Part shown: positions 35,408-42,905 of the stretch, piece by piece | Layout of the letters: the number at the start of each line of letters is the position of its first letter | Position numbering within the stretch: position 1 is the stretch's first letter | NCBI GenBank assembly: GCA_963205315.1 | Contig: CAUJIO010000003.1 | Location: 1-42,905, forward strand | From: Pseudomonadota bacterium | Lineage (GTDB): Bacteria > Pseudomonadota > Alphaproteobacteria > Rhizobiales > Aestuariivirgaceae | Length of the DNA stretch: 42,905 bases | Direction: 5' to 3' | Translations under genes and position numbers: made by a program | The notes under the pieces: model-generated | The model's input: the letters and a program-made list of their open reading frames with translations, nothing else | Databases searched by the model: none | Told to the model about the DNA's origin: nothing

Positions 35408-36010
35408 TTAGAGCACGGTCACGCGGGCGCCCAGTTTCACGAAGCGGAAGAGTTCGGTCACGTCCTGGTTCAGCATGCGGATGCAACCCGAAGAGGCGGC
35501 CTTGCCGATCGACTCCGGAGCGTTGGTGCCGTGGATGCGATAGATGGAGGAGCCGAGATAGATTGCACGCGCTCCCAGCGGGTTCTTCGGGCCGCCAGCC
35601 ATATAGACCGGGAGTTCCGGATGACGTTCGCGCATTTCGGCCGGCGGCGACCAGGACGGCCACTTGGCCTTGGCGGACACCTTGTGCGTACCCTTCCACT
35701 CGAAGCCGCGCTTGGCGGTGGCGACGCGGTACATCACCGCCTTGCCGTTGCCGAGGACGAAGTAGAGGCGGTTCTGCTTGGTGTTGATGATGATCGAGCC
35801 CTGTTCGGCGGAGGTGGCGAAATCGACGATCTTGCCGCGCTTGAATTCGGGCTGGGCATCCTGGGTGGGCGAGGCCGACGCCGGGACGATCACCACACCT
35901 TCAGTGGCAGCGTCCTGCTGGCTGGGAGCCAACGCTCCGGCGGTGGCGGCGGTGGCGAAAAGGCCGAGGCCCATTGCAGCGGCGGCGATGGTGGTGAAGA
36001 GCTTGTTCAT
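35408..36010 (-). CDS. exported L,D-transpeptidase (YkuD domain)
   Basis: This 200-residue protein has a Sec-type signal peptide (AAAAMGLGLFATAATAGA, residues about 9-26), a low-complexity linker to about residue 60, and a YkuD domain with IHGTNAPESIG and the catalytic Cys in SSGCIRMLNQD. Such enzymes form 3-3 cross-links in peptidoglycan or attach outer-membrane proteins to it. The residue before Gly-Cys is Ser rather than the canonical His, a variant I recall as common in Rhizobiales homologues. It is a single-gene unit with its own terminator and a GAGAGGG ribosome-binding site. Confidence 0.9.
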   Translation of the reverse strand: MNKLFTTIAAAAMGLGLFATAATAGALAPSQQDAATEGVVIVPASASPTQDAQPEFKRGKIVDFATSAEQGSIIINTKQNRLYFVLGNGKAVMYRVATAKRGFEWKGTHKVSAKAKWPSWSPPAEMRERHPELPVYMAGGPKNPLGARAIYLGSSIYRIHGTNAPESIGKAASSGCIRMLNQDVTELFRFVKLGARVTVL

Positions 36011-36163
36011 GGTCGTTTCCCTCTCGGTATGTCGTTGTTGGCAGCCGTTTTATGTCTGGCGCCCTGAACCAAATCTGAGCTTGCGATTTATCTGTCGTTC
36101 ATCTTTGCAAGCGGTGTTGTGGCTTGTAACGTGACCCACACCGAAATCTGTGCCGTGCATCAC

Positions 36164-37105
36164 ATGTTCGAAACCAAAACGAAAAAATACGAAAAAATCG
36201 AAGATCCGGGGATCCGTTCCTTTCTGCAGGAAGGCGACGCGTTCTACCCAGTGGATGCCGTCAAATTCACCATGGCGGAGCAGAGGGCCTTCTATGACCG
36301 CTATTGCGCGCATTTTCGCAAACCGAGACCGGACAGCATAGAAACGAAAGATCTGAGCTTCGCTTCGGTTCCCTGCCGCCAGTACTCGCGGCGCGGATCG
36401 TCAGGTGCGCCGGTGATGATCTACCTGCATGGCGGGGGCTACGTGGTGGGCGGCCTCGACAGCCATGACGATGTCTGCGCCGAGATTGCCGATACAGCGG
36501 GGATCGACGTCATCGCGGTGGATTACCGATTGGCCCCCGAGCACCCCTTTCCGGCGGCCTTCGAGGATGGCTGGGCGGTCCTGCAACACGTGGCGAAAAT
36601 CCACTCATCCCTCATCATTGGCGGCGACAGTGCCGGCGGCAATCTCGCGGCGGCGATTTCCCTCAAAGCCCGGGACAGCGGCGGTCCGGCGCTGAAAGGC
36701 CAGGTCCTGATCTATCCCGGCCTCGGCGGCGACATGCGCCGAGGTTCCTATGTGGCCCAGGCCAAGGCTCCCGGCCTTTCCACTTCGGACGTGCAGTATT
36801 ACCGCGATGTCTACAAGGGTGGCGGTTCGAAATATGCCGAACCCTTGCGGGAGACGGATTATTCTGGCCTGCCGCCCGCCTTCATCGTTGCGGCGGGACT
36901 CGATCCGCTGCATGACGACGGCTTCGATTATGCGGTACGGCTCACGGCGGCGGGCGTTCCTGCCAAGGTCCGCGACGAGCCGCTGCTGGTCCATGCCTTC
37001 CTGCGCGCCCGGAACATGAGCGTTCCGGCCCGCGCCAGTTTCAACGCCATCACCGCCGCCTGCGCTTCGCTGGCGCATCGCGGCCAACTCCCGACAGAGG
37101 ACTGA
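36164..37105 (+). CDS. alpha/beta hydrolase, hormone-sensitive lipase family, paralogue 2
   Basis: This 313-residue protein carries HSL motifs YLHGGGYVVGG near residue 87, GGDSAGGNL near residue 152, the catalytic Asp in AAGLDPLHDDG and the His in LLVHAFLRARN. It is a paralogue of the gene at 31700. The ATG at 36164 is chosen, though alternative GTG/TTG starts lie up to 45 bases upstream and no clear ribosome-binding site helps. It is followed one base later by the CocE-type gene, so the two hydrolases are probably made together. Confidence 0.87.
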   Translation: MFETKTKKYEKIEDPGIRSFLQEGDAFYPVDAVKFTMAEQRAFYDRYCAHFRKPRPDSIETKDLSFASVPCRQYSRRGSSGAPVMIYLHGGGYVVGGLDSHDDVCAEIADTAGIDVIAVDYRLAPEHPFPAAFEDGWAVLQHVAKIHSSLIIGGDSAGGNLAAAISLKARDSGGPALKGQVLIYPGLGGDMRRGSYVAQAKAPGLSTSDVQYYRDVYKGGGSKYAEPLRETDYSGLPPAFIVAAGLDPLHDDGFDYAVRLTAAGVPAKVRDEPLLVHAFLRARNMSVPARASFNAITAACASLAHRGQLPTED

Positions 37106-37106
37106 C

Positions 37107-39125
37107 ATGACGATCACCACCATCAAGGACTTCCCCGCCAAGGTGAAGGAAGTCGAGAATTTCTGGATCCCGCTGTCGGACGGCACAAAGCTCGCCGCCC
37201 GCATGTGGATTCCCAAGGACGCCGAGAAGAAACCGGTGCCCGCACTCCTCGAATACCTGCCCTATCGCAAGCGCGATGGCACGCATGTGCGCGATGCGCT
37301 GACGCACCCCTATTTCGCCGGCCATGGCTATGCGGCGATCCGCGTCGACATGCGCGGCAATGGCGATTCCGATGGCCTGATGGCGGATGAATATCTGAAG
37401 CAGGAACAGGACGACGCGCTGGAGGTCATCGCCTGGATCGCACGGCAGACGTGGTGCACCGGCAAGGTCGGCATGTTCGGCATTTCCTGGGGCGGCTTCA
37501 ACGCGCTGCAGGTGGCCGCGCGGAAGCCCCCTGCACTCAAGGCCATCATCACCATCTGCTCCACCGACGACCGTTACGAGGACGACGTCCACTACAAGGG
37601 CGGCACGGTGCTGAACGAGATGCTGGGCTGGGCCGCCACCATGCTGGCCTATTCGTCGCGGCCGCCCGATCCGGAGTTCGTCGGCAACAAGTGGCGCAAG
37701 ATGTGGATGAACCGGCTGGAGAACGAGCCGTTCCTCGCCATCAACTGGCTGAAGCATCCGCACCGCGACGCCTACTGGAAGCATGGTTCGGTGTGCGAGG
37801 ACTATGCTGCCATCGAGGCACCCACGCTCATCGTCGGCGGCTGGAACGATGCCTATTCCAATGCCATTCCGCGCTTGATGAAAGGGCTGCGCACCACGCG
37901 CAAGGCGATCATCGGGCCCTGGGCGCACAAGTATCCGCATTTCGCCGTGCCGGAGCCGCGCATCGGCTTCCTGCAGGAGAGCTTGCGCTGGTGGGACCAG
38001 TGGCTGAAGAACGAGCCGACGGGCGTCAGCCGCGATCCCGACTTCCGCTATTACGTGATGGAGCCATTCAAGCCGGGCACCTTCCCGGAGCGGATCAACG
38101 GCCGCTGGCTGGGCGATTCGTTCTGGGGCTTCGGCCATGTCGAAACCAAGAAGTGGGCGCTCAACGCCAATGGCATCGGGCCGACGCCGGGCGAGGAAAA
38201 GGCCCTGACGGTCTGCTCGAAGCAGACGACGGGTGCCGATGGCGGCGAATACTGCATCATCTGGCTGGGTCCGGAATTCCCCGGCGACCAGGCCCGCGAT
38301 GACGCGCAGTCGATCACCTTCGATACGCCAGCACTTCTCACCGACATCGACATCGTCGGCCAGCCGGCCGTCGAGATCGAGTTCTCGGTCGACAAGCCGG
38401 TGGCCTCGGTCGCCGTGCGCTTGAATGATGTGTGGCCAACGGGCGAGGTCTCGCGCATCACCTATCACTTGCAGAACCTCTGCATGCGCGACAGCCGCGA
38501 GACGCCCACTGCTCTCGTTCCCGGCACACGCTACAAGATGAAGATCAAGCTCGACGACATCGCCTGGCGCGTGCCGAAGGGCCACAAGATCCGCGTGGCG
38601 ATCTCAACCACCTACTTCCCGATGATGTGGCCGGCACCAGAGCCCGTGACGCTCACCGTCTATGCCGGCAAGTCGTCGCTGCATCTGCCCTTGCGCAAGG
38701 AGATCGCCAACGAGACGCCGCTGTCGTGGAAGTCATCGGAAGCGGCGGCACCTGCCAAGCTGAAGGAGCTGCGCCCGTCATCGAACAAGCGCGAGACGAC
38801 CTATGACGAGAAGACCGGCGCGATGCGGATCGAGATCGTCGACGATTTTGGCGAGCAGGAGTTGAAGCCGCACGGCAAGATCATCTCGGCGGTTGGCCGC
38901 GAAAGCTACTACATCCTCCCGGATGATCCCTTGTCGGCGAAAATGGAAACCCACTGGACCGAAGAACGCCGCCGCGGCACCTGGAACACCCGCACCGAAA
39001 CCTATGGCCGGCTGACCGCCACCAAGAAGCACTGGATCGTCTGGGGCAAGATCGAGGCCTATGAGGGCAAGAAGAAGGTGTTCGAGAAGGAGTTCAACGA
39101 GAAGATCGAGCGGAAGCTGCAGTAG
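37107..39125 (+). CDS. CocE/NonD-family hydrolase (X-Pro dipeptidyl-peptidase-like)
   Basis: This 672-residue protein has an N-terminal alpha/beta hydrolase domain with an RVDMRGNGDSDG segment, the nucleophile elbow FGISWGGFNAL (Ser near residue 128), IVGGWNDAYS and a likely catalytic His in IGPWAHKYPH. The C-terminal half (residues about 330-560) is the beta-sandwich X-Pro dipeptidyl-peptidase C-terminal domain, with LTDIDIVGQPAVEIEFSVD and the KIRVAIS segment. Family members cleave acyl esters, amides or X-Pro peptides. No signal peptide is seen, so it is probably cytoplasmic. It starts one base after the HSL gene stop. Confidence 0.88.
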   Translation: MTITTIKDFPAKVKEVENFWIPLSDGTKLAARMWIPKDAEKKPVPALLEYLPYRKRDGTHVRDALTHPYFAGHGYAAIRVDMRGNGDSDGLMADEYLKQEQDDALEVIAWIARQTWCTGKVGMFGISWGGFNALQVAARKPPALKAIITICSTDDRYEDDVHYKGGTVLNEMLGWAATMLAYSSRPPDPEFVGNKWRKMWMNRLENEPFLAINWLKHPHRDAYWKHGSVCEDYAAIEAPTLIVGGWNDAYSNAIPRLMKGLRTTRKAIIGPWAHKYPHFAVPEPRIGFLQESLRWWDQWLKNEPTGVSRDPDFRYYVMEPFKPGTFPERINGRWLGDSFWGFGHVETKKWALNANGIGPTPGEEKALTVCSKQTTGADGGEYCIIWLGPEFPGDQARDDAQSITFDTPALLTDIDIVGQPAVEIEFSVDKPVASVAVRLNDVWPTGEVSRITYHLQNLCMRDSRETPTALVPGTRYKMKIKLDDIAWRVPKGHKIRVAISTTYFPMMWPAPEPVTLTVYAGKSSLHLPLRKEIANETPLSWKSSEAAAPAKLKELRPSSNKRETTYDEKTGAMRIEIVDDFGEQELKPHGKIISAVGRESYYILPDDPLSAKMETHWTEERRRGTWNTRTETYGRLTATKKHWIVWGKIEAYEGKKKVFEKEFNEKIERKLQ

Positions 39126-39128
39126 GTA

Positions 39129-39243
39129 CCCTCATCCGGCCTTCGGCCACCTTCTCCCATGCTTCGCACGGGAGAAGGCATAACATGTGATCCGCCTTCT
39201 CCCGTTCGCAGAATGGGAGAAGGTCCCGACAGGGGGATGAGGG
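39129..39243. repeat. RIME1-like palindromic intergenic element, copy 1 (complete)
   Basis: Ends CCCTCATCC and GGATGAGGG are complementary. Inside lie a small hairpin (GGCC TTC GGCC) and two larger ones, each built from CCTTCTCCC and GGGAGAAGG. The whole can fold as a cloverleaf. The two large palindromes fit the description of Rhizobium RIME1 elements. Confidence 0.8.
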
Positions 39244-39290
39244 CTTCTTGCCGGGCGTGAGGTCAGCATGACTGCGCCCGTCGTCTTCAG

Positions 39291-39341
39291 CCCTCATCCG
39301 GCCTTCGGCCACCTTCTCCCATGCTTCGCACGGGAGAAGGC
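39291..39341. repeat. RIME1-like element, copy 2 (left half only)
   Basis: These bases are identical to the first 51 of copy 1, including the small hairpin and the first large palindrome. The second palindrome and right end are missing; the DUF559 gene end lies 6 bases beyond. Confidence 0.78.
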
Positions 39342-39347
39342 ACAGTC

Positions 39348-39704
39348 TCACATCTTGCCCGCCGCATGGAGGATGGTCTCGAGAACGCCGTCGCGATTGG
39401 TGAAGACTTCGGCGTTCCAGACGCGCAAGACTTTCCAGCCATTGCGTTCGAGGAAAGAGGTGCGGGCCTGATCGTAGGCGAACTCTTCAGCACTTGAGTG
39501 TGTCGCGCCATCGACCTCGACTATCAGTTTCTCGGAGCGGCAGGCGAAGTCGGCGATGTAAGGACCGATGGGCAGCTGGCGAACGAATTTCAGATTGGCG
39601 AGACGGCGATTGCGAAGGTGTTCCCACAGGCGCTGCTCGGCGGCGGTATCGGCTTTTCGCAGCTCACGGGCGCGATCAAGCTGTTGCGGCTTGGTGTTGG
39701 CCAT
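39348..39704 (-). CDS. DUF559 (very-short-patch-repair endonuclease-like) protein
   Basis: This 118-residue protein matches the DUF559 family: an N-terminal ARELRKADTAAEQRLWEHLR helix, then KFVRQLPIGPYIADFAC, IVEVDGATHS and a C-terminal GWKVLRVWNAEVF. The layout (Asp in IADF, then E-V-D) resembles the PD-(D/E)xK or Vsr nuclease core, but activity has not been established for most members. It lies between RIME1-like repeats and is opposite in strand to the CocE gene. The ATG at 39704 is the natural start. Confidence 0.85.
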   Translation of the reverse strand: MANTKPQQLDRARELRKADTAAEQRLWEHLRNRRLANLKFVRQLPIGPYIADFACRSEKLIVEVDGATHSSAEEFAYDQARTSFLERNGWKVLRVWNAEVFTNRDGVLETILHAAGKM

Positions 39705-39743
39705 GACGTGAGTGTGGGAGGAATTTGTACGAGGAGCAAGAGG

Positions 39744-39857
39744 CCCTTATCCGGCCTTCGGCCAACTTCTCCCACCTATCGGCGGGAGAAGGCAGATGTT
39801 GTAGTGTGCCTTCTCCAGTTCGCAGAATGGGAGAAGGTCCCGGCAGGGGGATGAGGG
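39744..39857. repeat. RIME1-like element, copy 3 (complete, diverged)
   Basis: It has the same plan as copy 1 with a few changes: left end CCCTTATCC, first palindrome ACTTCTCCC/GGGAGAAGG, second CCTTCTCCA/GGGAGAAGG and right end GGATGAGGG. It stands between DUF559 and argE and ends 5 bases after the last conserved base before the argE stop. Confidence 0.75.
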
Positions 39858-39861
39858 ACCT

Positions 39862-41019
39862 TTACACCAGCTGCGCCACCAGCCTTTGCATGAAGCCCTC
39901 GCATTTCCGCAGTTCGCTGACGTCGATATATTCGTCCGGCTTGTGCGCCTGTTCGATGCTCCCTGGGCCGCAGATGACGGCGGGGATGCCGATTTGCTGG
40001 AAGAGGCCCGCCTCGGTGCAATAGCTCACGGCATGTGTTGAATTTGCATTTGCCAGATGCAATGCGAGATGTTCGGCGGGCGAGTCGTGTTCGGGTGCGA
40101 GGCCCGGCACGCGGTTCACCGTGTCGGTGCGGATGCCGGTATCGGGTGCCACGGCGTGCATCGCGGGCTCAAGCGTTTTCGCGAAGGCTTCGAGGCGCAG
40201 CGGCACCGCTTCGGGGTCGGCGGTCGGCAGCAATCGCGTTTCCCACTGGAAGGAACACTTGCGCGGAATGATGTTCTTGGCGGTGCCGCCCTCGATCAGG
40301 CCCACATGCACGGTGGAATAGGGCGGGTTGAAGCGATGGGTCGGATCACCCGCGGCGATCAGATCGCTCCGTATACGGTTGATCTCGGACAAGAGCTCAC
40401 CCGCCACCATGATGGCATTGACGCCCTGATGCGTGAGGCTCGAATGGCCCTCGTGGCCCGCCACCTCGGTCGAGAAGGTGATGGCGCTCTTGTGGGCATT
40501 CACCACCTGCATCGAGGTCGGCTCGCCGACGATGACGGCGCGCGGCTTGGGCAAATGATCGCGCATGTGGGCGACGAGCGGCCGCACGCCCTTGCAGCCC
40601 ACTTCCTCGTCACAGGAGAGCGCGAGATGAATGGGCGACTTCAGTTTCGCCGCGATGAAATCCGGCACCAGGCTCAGGCACACGGCGATGAAGCCCTTCA
40701 TGTCACACGTGCCGCGGCCGAACAGGCGATCAGCGCGCGCCGTCAGTTCGAAGGGATTGCTGGTCCAGGCCTGGCCATCGACCGGCACCACGTCGGTGTG
40801 GCCGGAGAGCACGATGCCGCCGGCAATATCCGGCCCGATGGTGGCGAAGAGATTGGTCTTCTTCCCCGCCTCATAGTCGACGCGGAAATGCGGCACGCCC
40901 CAGCCGTCGAGATAGTCCTCGACGAATTCGATCAGGGGAATGTTGCCGTCGCGGCTGGTGGTGTCGAAGGCGATGAGACGCGCCAGCATCTCCTCGGTGG
41001 TAAAGCGTTGACCTGTCAT
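39862..41019 (-). CDS. argE: acetylornithine deacetylase
   Basis: This 385-residue M20-family metallopeptidase releases ornithine from N-acetylornithine. Zinc-site motifs are visible: LSGHTDVVPVDG (His, Asp), RGTCDMKGFIA (bridging Asp), and LSCDEEVGCKG (catalytic Glu-Glu). The dimerisation domain begins near HEGHSSLTHQGVNAI, and the last zinc His lies near the C-terminal segment YCTEAGLF. The in-frame start at 41028 would be ATT, so the ATG at 41019 is used. It follows apaG by 5 bases. The other arg genes (argD, argF) are 17 kb away. Confidence 0.9.
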   Translation of the reverse strand: MTGQRFTTEEMLARLIAFDTTSRDGNIPLIEFVEDYLDGWGVPHFRVDYEAGKKTNLFATIGPDIAGGIVLSGHTDVVPVDGQAWTSNPFELTARADRLFGRGTCDMKGFIAVCLSLVPDFIAAKLKSPIHLALSCDEEVGCKGVRPLVAHMRDHLPKPRAVIVGEPTSMQVVNAHKSAITFSTEVAGHEGHSSLTHQGVNAIMVAGELLSEINRIRSDLIAAGDPTHRFNPPYSTVHVGLIEGGTAKNIIPRKCSFQWETRLLPTADPEAVPLRLEAFAKTLEPAMHAVAPDTGIRTDTVNRVPGLAPEHDSPAEHLALHLANANSTHAVSYCTEAGLFQQIGIPAVICGPGSIEQAHKPDEYIDVSELRKCEGFMQRLVAQLV

Positions 41020-41024
41020 GCTGC

Positions 41025-41417
41025 TCAATTGATGGCGTGTTTCTCGTGGGGGCTGTCGAGCGAGAAGGCGGGAATGTCGACGTTGATGAATTCGCCGTCG
41101 GCCTTCTGCATCTGGTAGGCGCCGACCATGAAGCCGGAGGAGGTCTTCAAGGGGCAGCCAGAGGTATAGCTGTAGGTATCACCGGGCTTGAGTTCCGGCT
41201 GTTCGCCGACGACGCCGGCGCCGCGCACCTCCTGTACCTGGCCGTTGGCGTCGGTGATCTTCCAGTAACGGGTCCGCAACGTCACGGTCTCGCGGCCATG
41301 GTTCTCGATGGTAATGGTATAGGCCCAGACGAAGTGGCCCTCCTCCGGCTTCGACTGGCCATCGAGATATTGCGGGCGGACGATGATCTTCACGCCGCGG
41401 GTGATGCGCTCATACAT
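41025..41417 (-). CDS. apaG: ApaG protein (Co2+/Mg2+ efflux-associated)
   Basis: This 130-residue single-domain beta-sandwich protein matches ApaG/DUF525: HFVWAYTITIENHG, TLRTRYWKITDANG, VRGAGVVGEQPELKPG, and YTSGCPLKTSSGFMVGAYQM. All are core family segments and the length is typical. Its biochemical role is not settled; it has been linked to cobalt resistance in enteric bacteria. It is the first gene of a two-gene unit with argE and divergent from the dCTP deaminase gene. Confidence 0.94.
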   Translation of the reverse strand: MYERITRGVKIIVRPQYLDGQSKPEEGHFVWAYTITIENHGRETVTLRTRYWKITDANGQVQEVRGAGVVGEQPELKPGDTYSYTSGCPLKTSSGFMVGAYQMQKADGEFINVDIPAFSLDSPHEKHAIN

Positions 41418-41496
41418 GGAGGCAGTTTAGCGCATGTCTTCAAGTTTTCCACAGCGAAGACTTGCAAAGCCGCCATTACATACGCCATGTGAACGC

Positions 41497-42612
41497 ATGA
41501 GCAGTCCAGACATCCCGGCCCAAGGCATCCTCCCCGCCCGCATCATCGCGGATTACTGCGCGCGCGGGATGATCCGGCTGGCGCGGCCCGCCGATAACGA
41601 CCAGATCCAGCCGGCCAGCCTCGATCTCAGACTTGGCGACTGGGCTTACCGGGTGCGCGCCTCGTTCCTGCCGGGCAAGCGCGCCACGGTGGCCGAACGG
41701 GTAAGCGAGCTGGCGCTGCACCGCATGCCATTGACCGACGGGGCCGTACTCGAAACCGGCTGCGTCTATATCGTGCCGCTGCAGGAATCGCTGAAGCTGC
41801 CAAAAGGTGTTGCCGCCACGGCCAATCCCAAGAGTTCCACCGGCCGCCTGGACATCTTCACGCGCGTCATCACCGACTATGCGCAGGAATTCGACAAGGT
41901 GCCTGAGGCCTATGAGGGTCCGCTCTATGCCGAAATCAGTCCGCGCACCTTTCCCATCCTGGCGCGCACCGGATCGCGCCTGTCGCAGATCCGCTTCCGC
42001 GCCGGGGCCTCGCTGGCCAGCGATGCGCTGATCCGGCAACTGCACGAGACGGAAGGCCTGATTGCTTCAGGCGACGTCAATATCGACAATGGCCTCGCCC
42101 TGTCGGTCGATCTGTCGAGCTTTGCCGCCGAAGGCCCGGTCGGCTTCCGCGCCAAGCGCCACGCGGGCCTGGTCGATGTCGACAAGAAGGCGGCCCTCAA
42201 CGTCGCAGATTTCTGGGAGCCGATCTGGCAGCGCGGCTCCCTCGTGCTCGATCCCGACCAGTTCTACATTCTGGCTTCGAAAGAGGCGGTGCGTGTGCCG
42301 CCCGCCCACGCCGCCGAGATGGTGCCGTTCAATCCGCTAGTGGGCGAATTCCGCGTGCATTACGCCGGGTTCTTCGACCCCGGCTTCGGCCACAGTTCCG
42401 GCAATGGCGAGGGCGCGCGCGCCGTTCTCGAAGTGCGCAGCCACGAGGTGCCGTTCATTCTGGAAGACGGGCAGATCATCGGGCGGCTTGTCTATGAGCC
42501 GCTCACCGAGGCGCCGGCCTCCGTCTATGGCCAGGGCATCGGTTCAAACTACCAGCGCCAGGGGCTGAAGCTCTCGAAGCACTTCAAGCCGTTCGACCCG
42601 AACATCCGCTGA
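41497..42612 (+). CDS. dcd: tandem-domain 2'-deoxycytidine 5'-triphosphate deaminase
   Basis: This 371-residue protein is about twice the length of E. coli Dcd (about 190). The first half has QPASLDLRLG (residues about 40-49), NPKSSTGRLDIFTRV (the Ser and Arg expected in the active site) and YAEISPRTFPIL (candidate catalytic Glu). The second half repeats the fold with FYILASKEAVRVP, FFDPGFG, AVLEVRSHEVPFIL and IIGRLVYEPL, but the Ser/Arg segment is replaced by FNPLVGEFRV. Long forms are known in alphaproteobacteria. The ATG at 41497 (MSSPDIP) is chosen over 41434. The product, dUTP, would feed thymidylate synthesis. Confidence 0.85.
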   Translation: MSSPDIPAQGILPARIIADYCARGMIRLARPADNDQIQPASLDLRLGDWAYRVRASFLPGKRATVAERVSELALHRMPLTDGAVLETGCVYIVPLQESLKLPKGVAATANPKSSTGRLDIFTRVITDYAQEFDKVPEAYEGPLYAEISPRTFPILARTGSRLSQIRFRAGASLASDALIRQLHETEGLIASGDVNIDNGLALSVDLSSFAAEGPVGFRAKRHAGLVDVDKKAALNVADFWEPIWQRGSLVLDPDQFYILASKEAVRVPPAHAAEMVPFNPLVGEFRVHYAGFFDPGFGHSSGNGEGARAVLEVRSHEVPFILEDGQIIGRLVYEPLTEAPASVYGQGIGSNYQRQGLKLSKHFKPFDPNIR

Positions 42613-42657
42613 TGGCGCTTGAAGCCCAGGCCGCGCTCGCCTAATCTGGCTTTCGAC

Positions 42658-42732
42658 GCGGGCGTAGTTCAGTGGTAGAACGGTAGCTTCCCAAGCTGCA
42701 TGTCGTGGGTTCGATTCCCATCGCCCGCTCCA
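42658..42732 (+). tRNA. tRNA-Gly (anticodon CCC)
   Basis: The acceptor stem GCGGGCG/CGCCCGC (42658-42664 and 42722-42728) is fully paired. The D arm is GTTC-AGTGGTA-GAAC, the anticodon stem GTAGC/GCTGC with loop TTCCCAA (anticodon CCC), and the T arm GTGGG-TTCGATT-CCCAT. The discriminator is T and CCA is encoded at 42730-42732. Confidence 0.95.
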
Positions 42733-42759
42733 GTTTTCCGGCAGCTATTTTGAATTGCG

Positions 42760-42905
42760 CTACCGACCGAGGCGGTCGCGGATCTTGCCATAGGCAAGCC
42801 GGATGCCAACACCGAGTTTGTGAAACTGGTGGAAGCTGATCGGCGTGATGCCCGTGACCGGCATCGGAAGATCTTCGATGCGCGCGCCGGCAATGCGATC
42901 GGCCA
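42760..42905 (-). CDS. C-terminal fragment of an unidentified protein, cut by the window edge
   Basis: The minus strand is open from the window edge to a TAG at 42762-42760, giving 47 residues that include IEDLPMPVTGITPISFHQF and GVGIRLAYGKIRDRLGR at the C-terminus. Amino-acid composition and wobble-position GC look like real coding sequence. I do not recognise the family from this fragment, though it has a feel of an oxidoreductase C-terminus. Confidence 0.55.
   Translation of the reverse strand, partial: ADRIAGARIEDLPMPVTGITPISFHQFHKLGVGIRLAYGKIRDRLGR

Noticed and set aside
42669-42893. 74-residue minus-strand open frame ending GNRTHDMQLGKLPFYH
   Set aside because: Its C-terminus is the reverse complement of the tRNA-Gly gene, a known false-gene pattern, and it overlaps the more credible fragment at 42760-42905.

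Overview
The window looks like chromosomal DNA of a GC-rich alphaproteobacterium, most likely in the Hyphomicrobiales (Rhizobiales). The grounds are a gcrA cell-cycle regulator gene with a dense cluster of GANTC sites upstream, the order phoR-pstSCAB-phoU-phoB, long alphaproteobacterial forms of PstC and PstA, a Rhizobiales-like L,D-transpeptidase, and RIME1-like intergenic palindromes. The genus cannot be fixed from this sequence alone. I see no phage, transposase, CRISPR array or rRNA. There is one tRNA (Gly, CCC).

Bases 1-6200 hold a tightly packed plus-strand sugar operon: a LacI-type regulator, xylulokinase (xylB), xylose isomerase (xylA), a second TIM-barrel isomerase/epimerase and a Gfo/Idh/MocA oxidoreductase, closed by a hairpin. 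Next come an orphan MsrQ/YedZ-like haem membrane protein, a PhyH-like dioxygenase and a gap-rpe pair. Rpe and GAPDH act downstream of xylulose 5-phosphate, so 1-9800 contains several steps of pentose use. An FMN reductase and a photolyase follow on the minus strand, then a Tat-exported metallo-beta-lactamase-fold protein on the plus strand.

Bases 12900-20000 encode an oligopeptide-type ABC importer on the minus strand: a fused double ATPase, two permeases and two tandem paralogous Tat-exported binding proteins, with a terminator between the two binding-protein genes. Bases 20278-23350 are argD-argF-hslO on the minus strand, headed by a good promoter and a hairpin at the predicted 5' end of the mRNA. 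The divergent gcrA promoter region carries five GANTC sites in 141 bases.

Bases 24352-31616 are a complete phosphate-starvation module on the minus strand (phoR, pstS, pstC, pstA, pstB, phoU, phoB). A clear Pho box precedes pstS and two hairpins lie after it. PhoR appears to lack a membrane anchor.

Bases 31700-39125 are accessory metabolism: two paralogous HSL-family hydrolases, a GNAT acetyltransferase, an agmatinase-family ureohydrolase, a PAPS-type sulfotransferase, an L,D-transpeptidase and a large CocE/NonD-type hydrolase. A small repeat-rich island (39129-39857) has RIME1-like cloverleaf palindromes around a DUF559 gene. The end of the window has argE-apaG on the minus strand, a tandem-domain dCTP deaminase, tRNA-Gly and the C-terminus of an unidentified minus-strand gene. 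Many long open frames opposite the real genes are GC-driven shadows and are left out.
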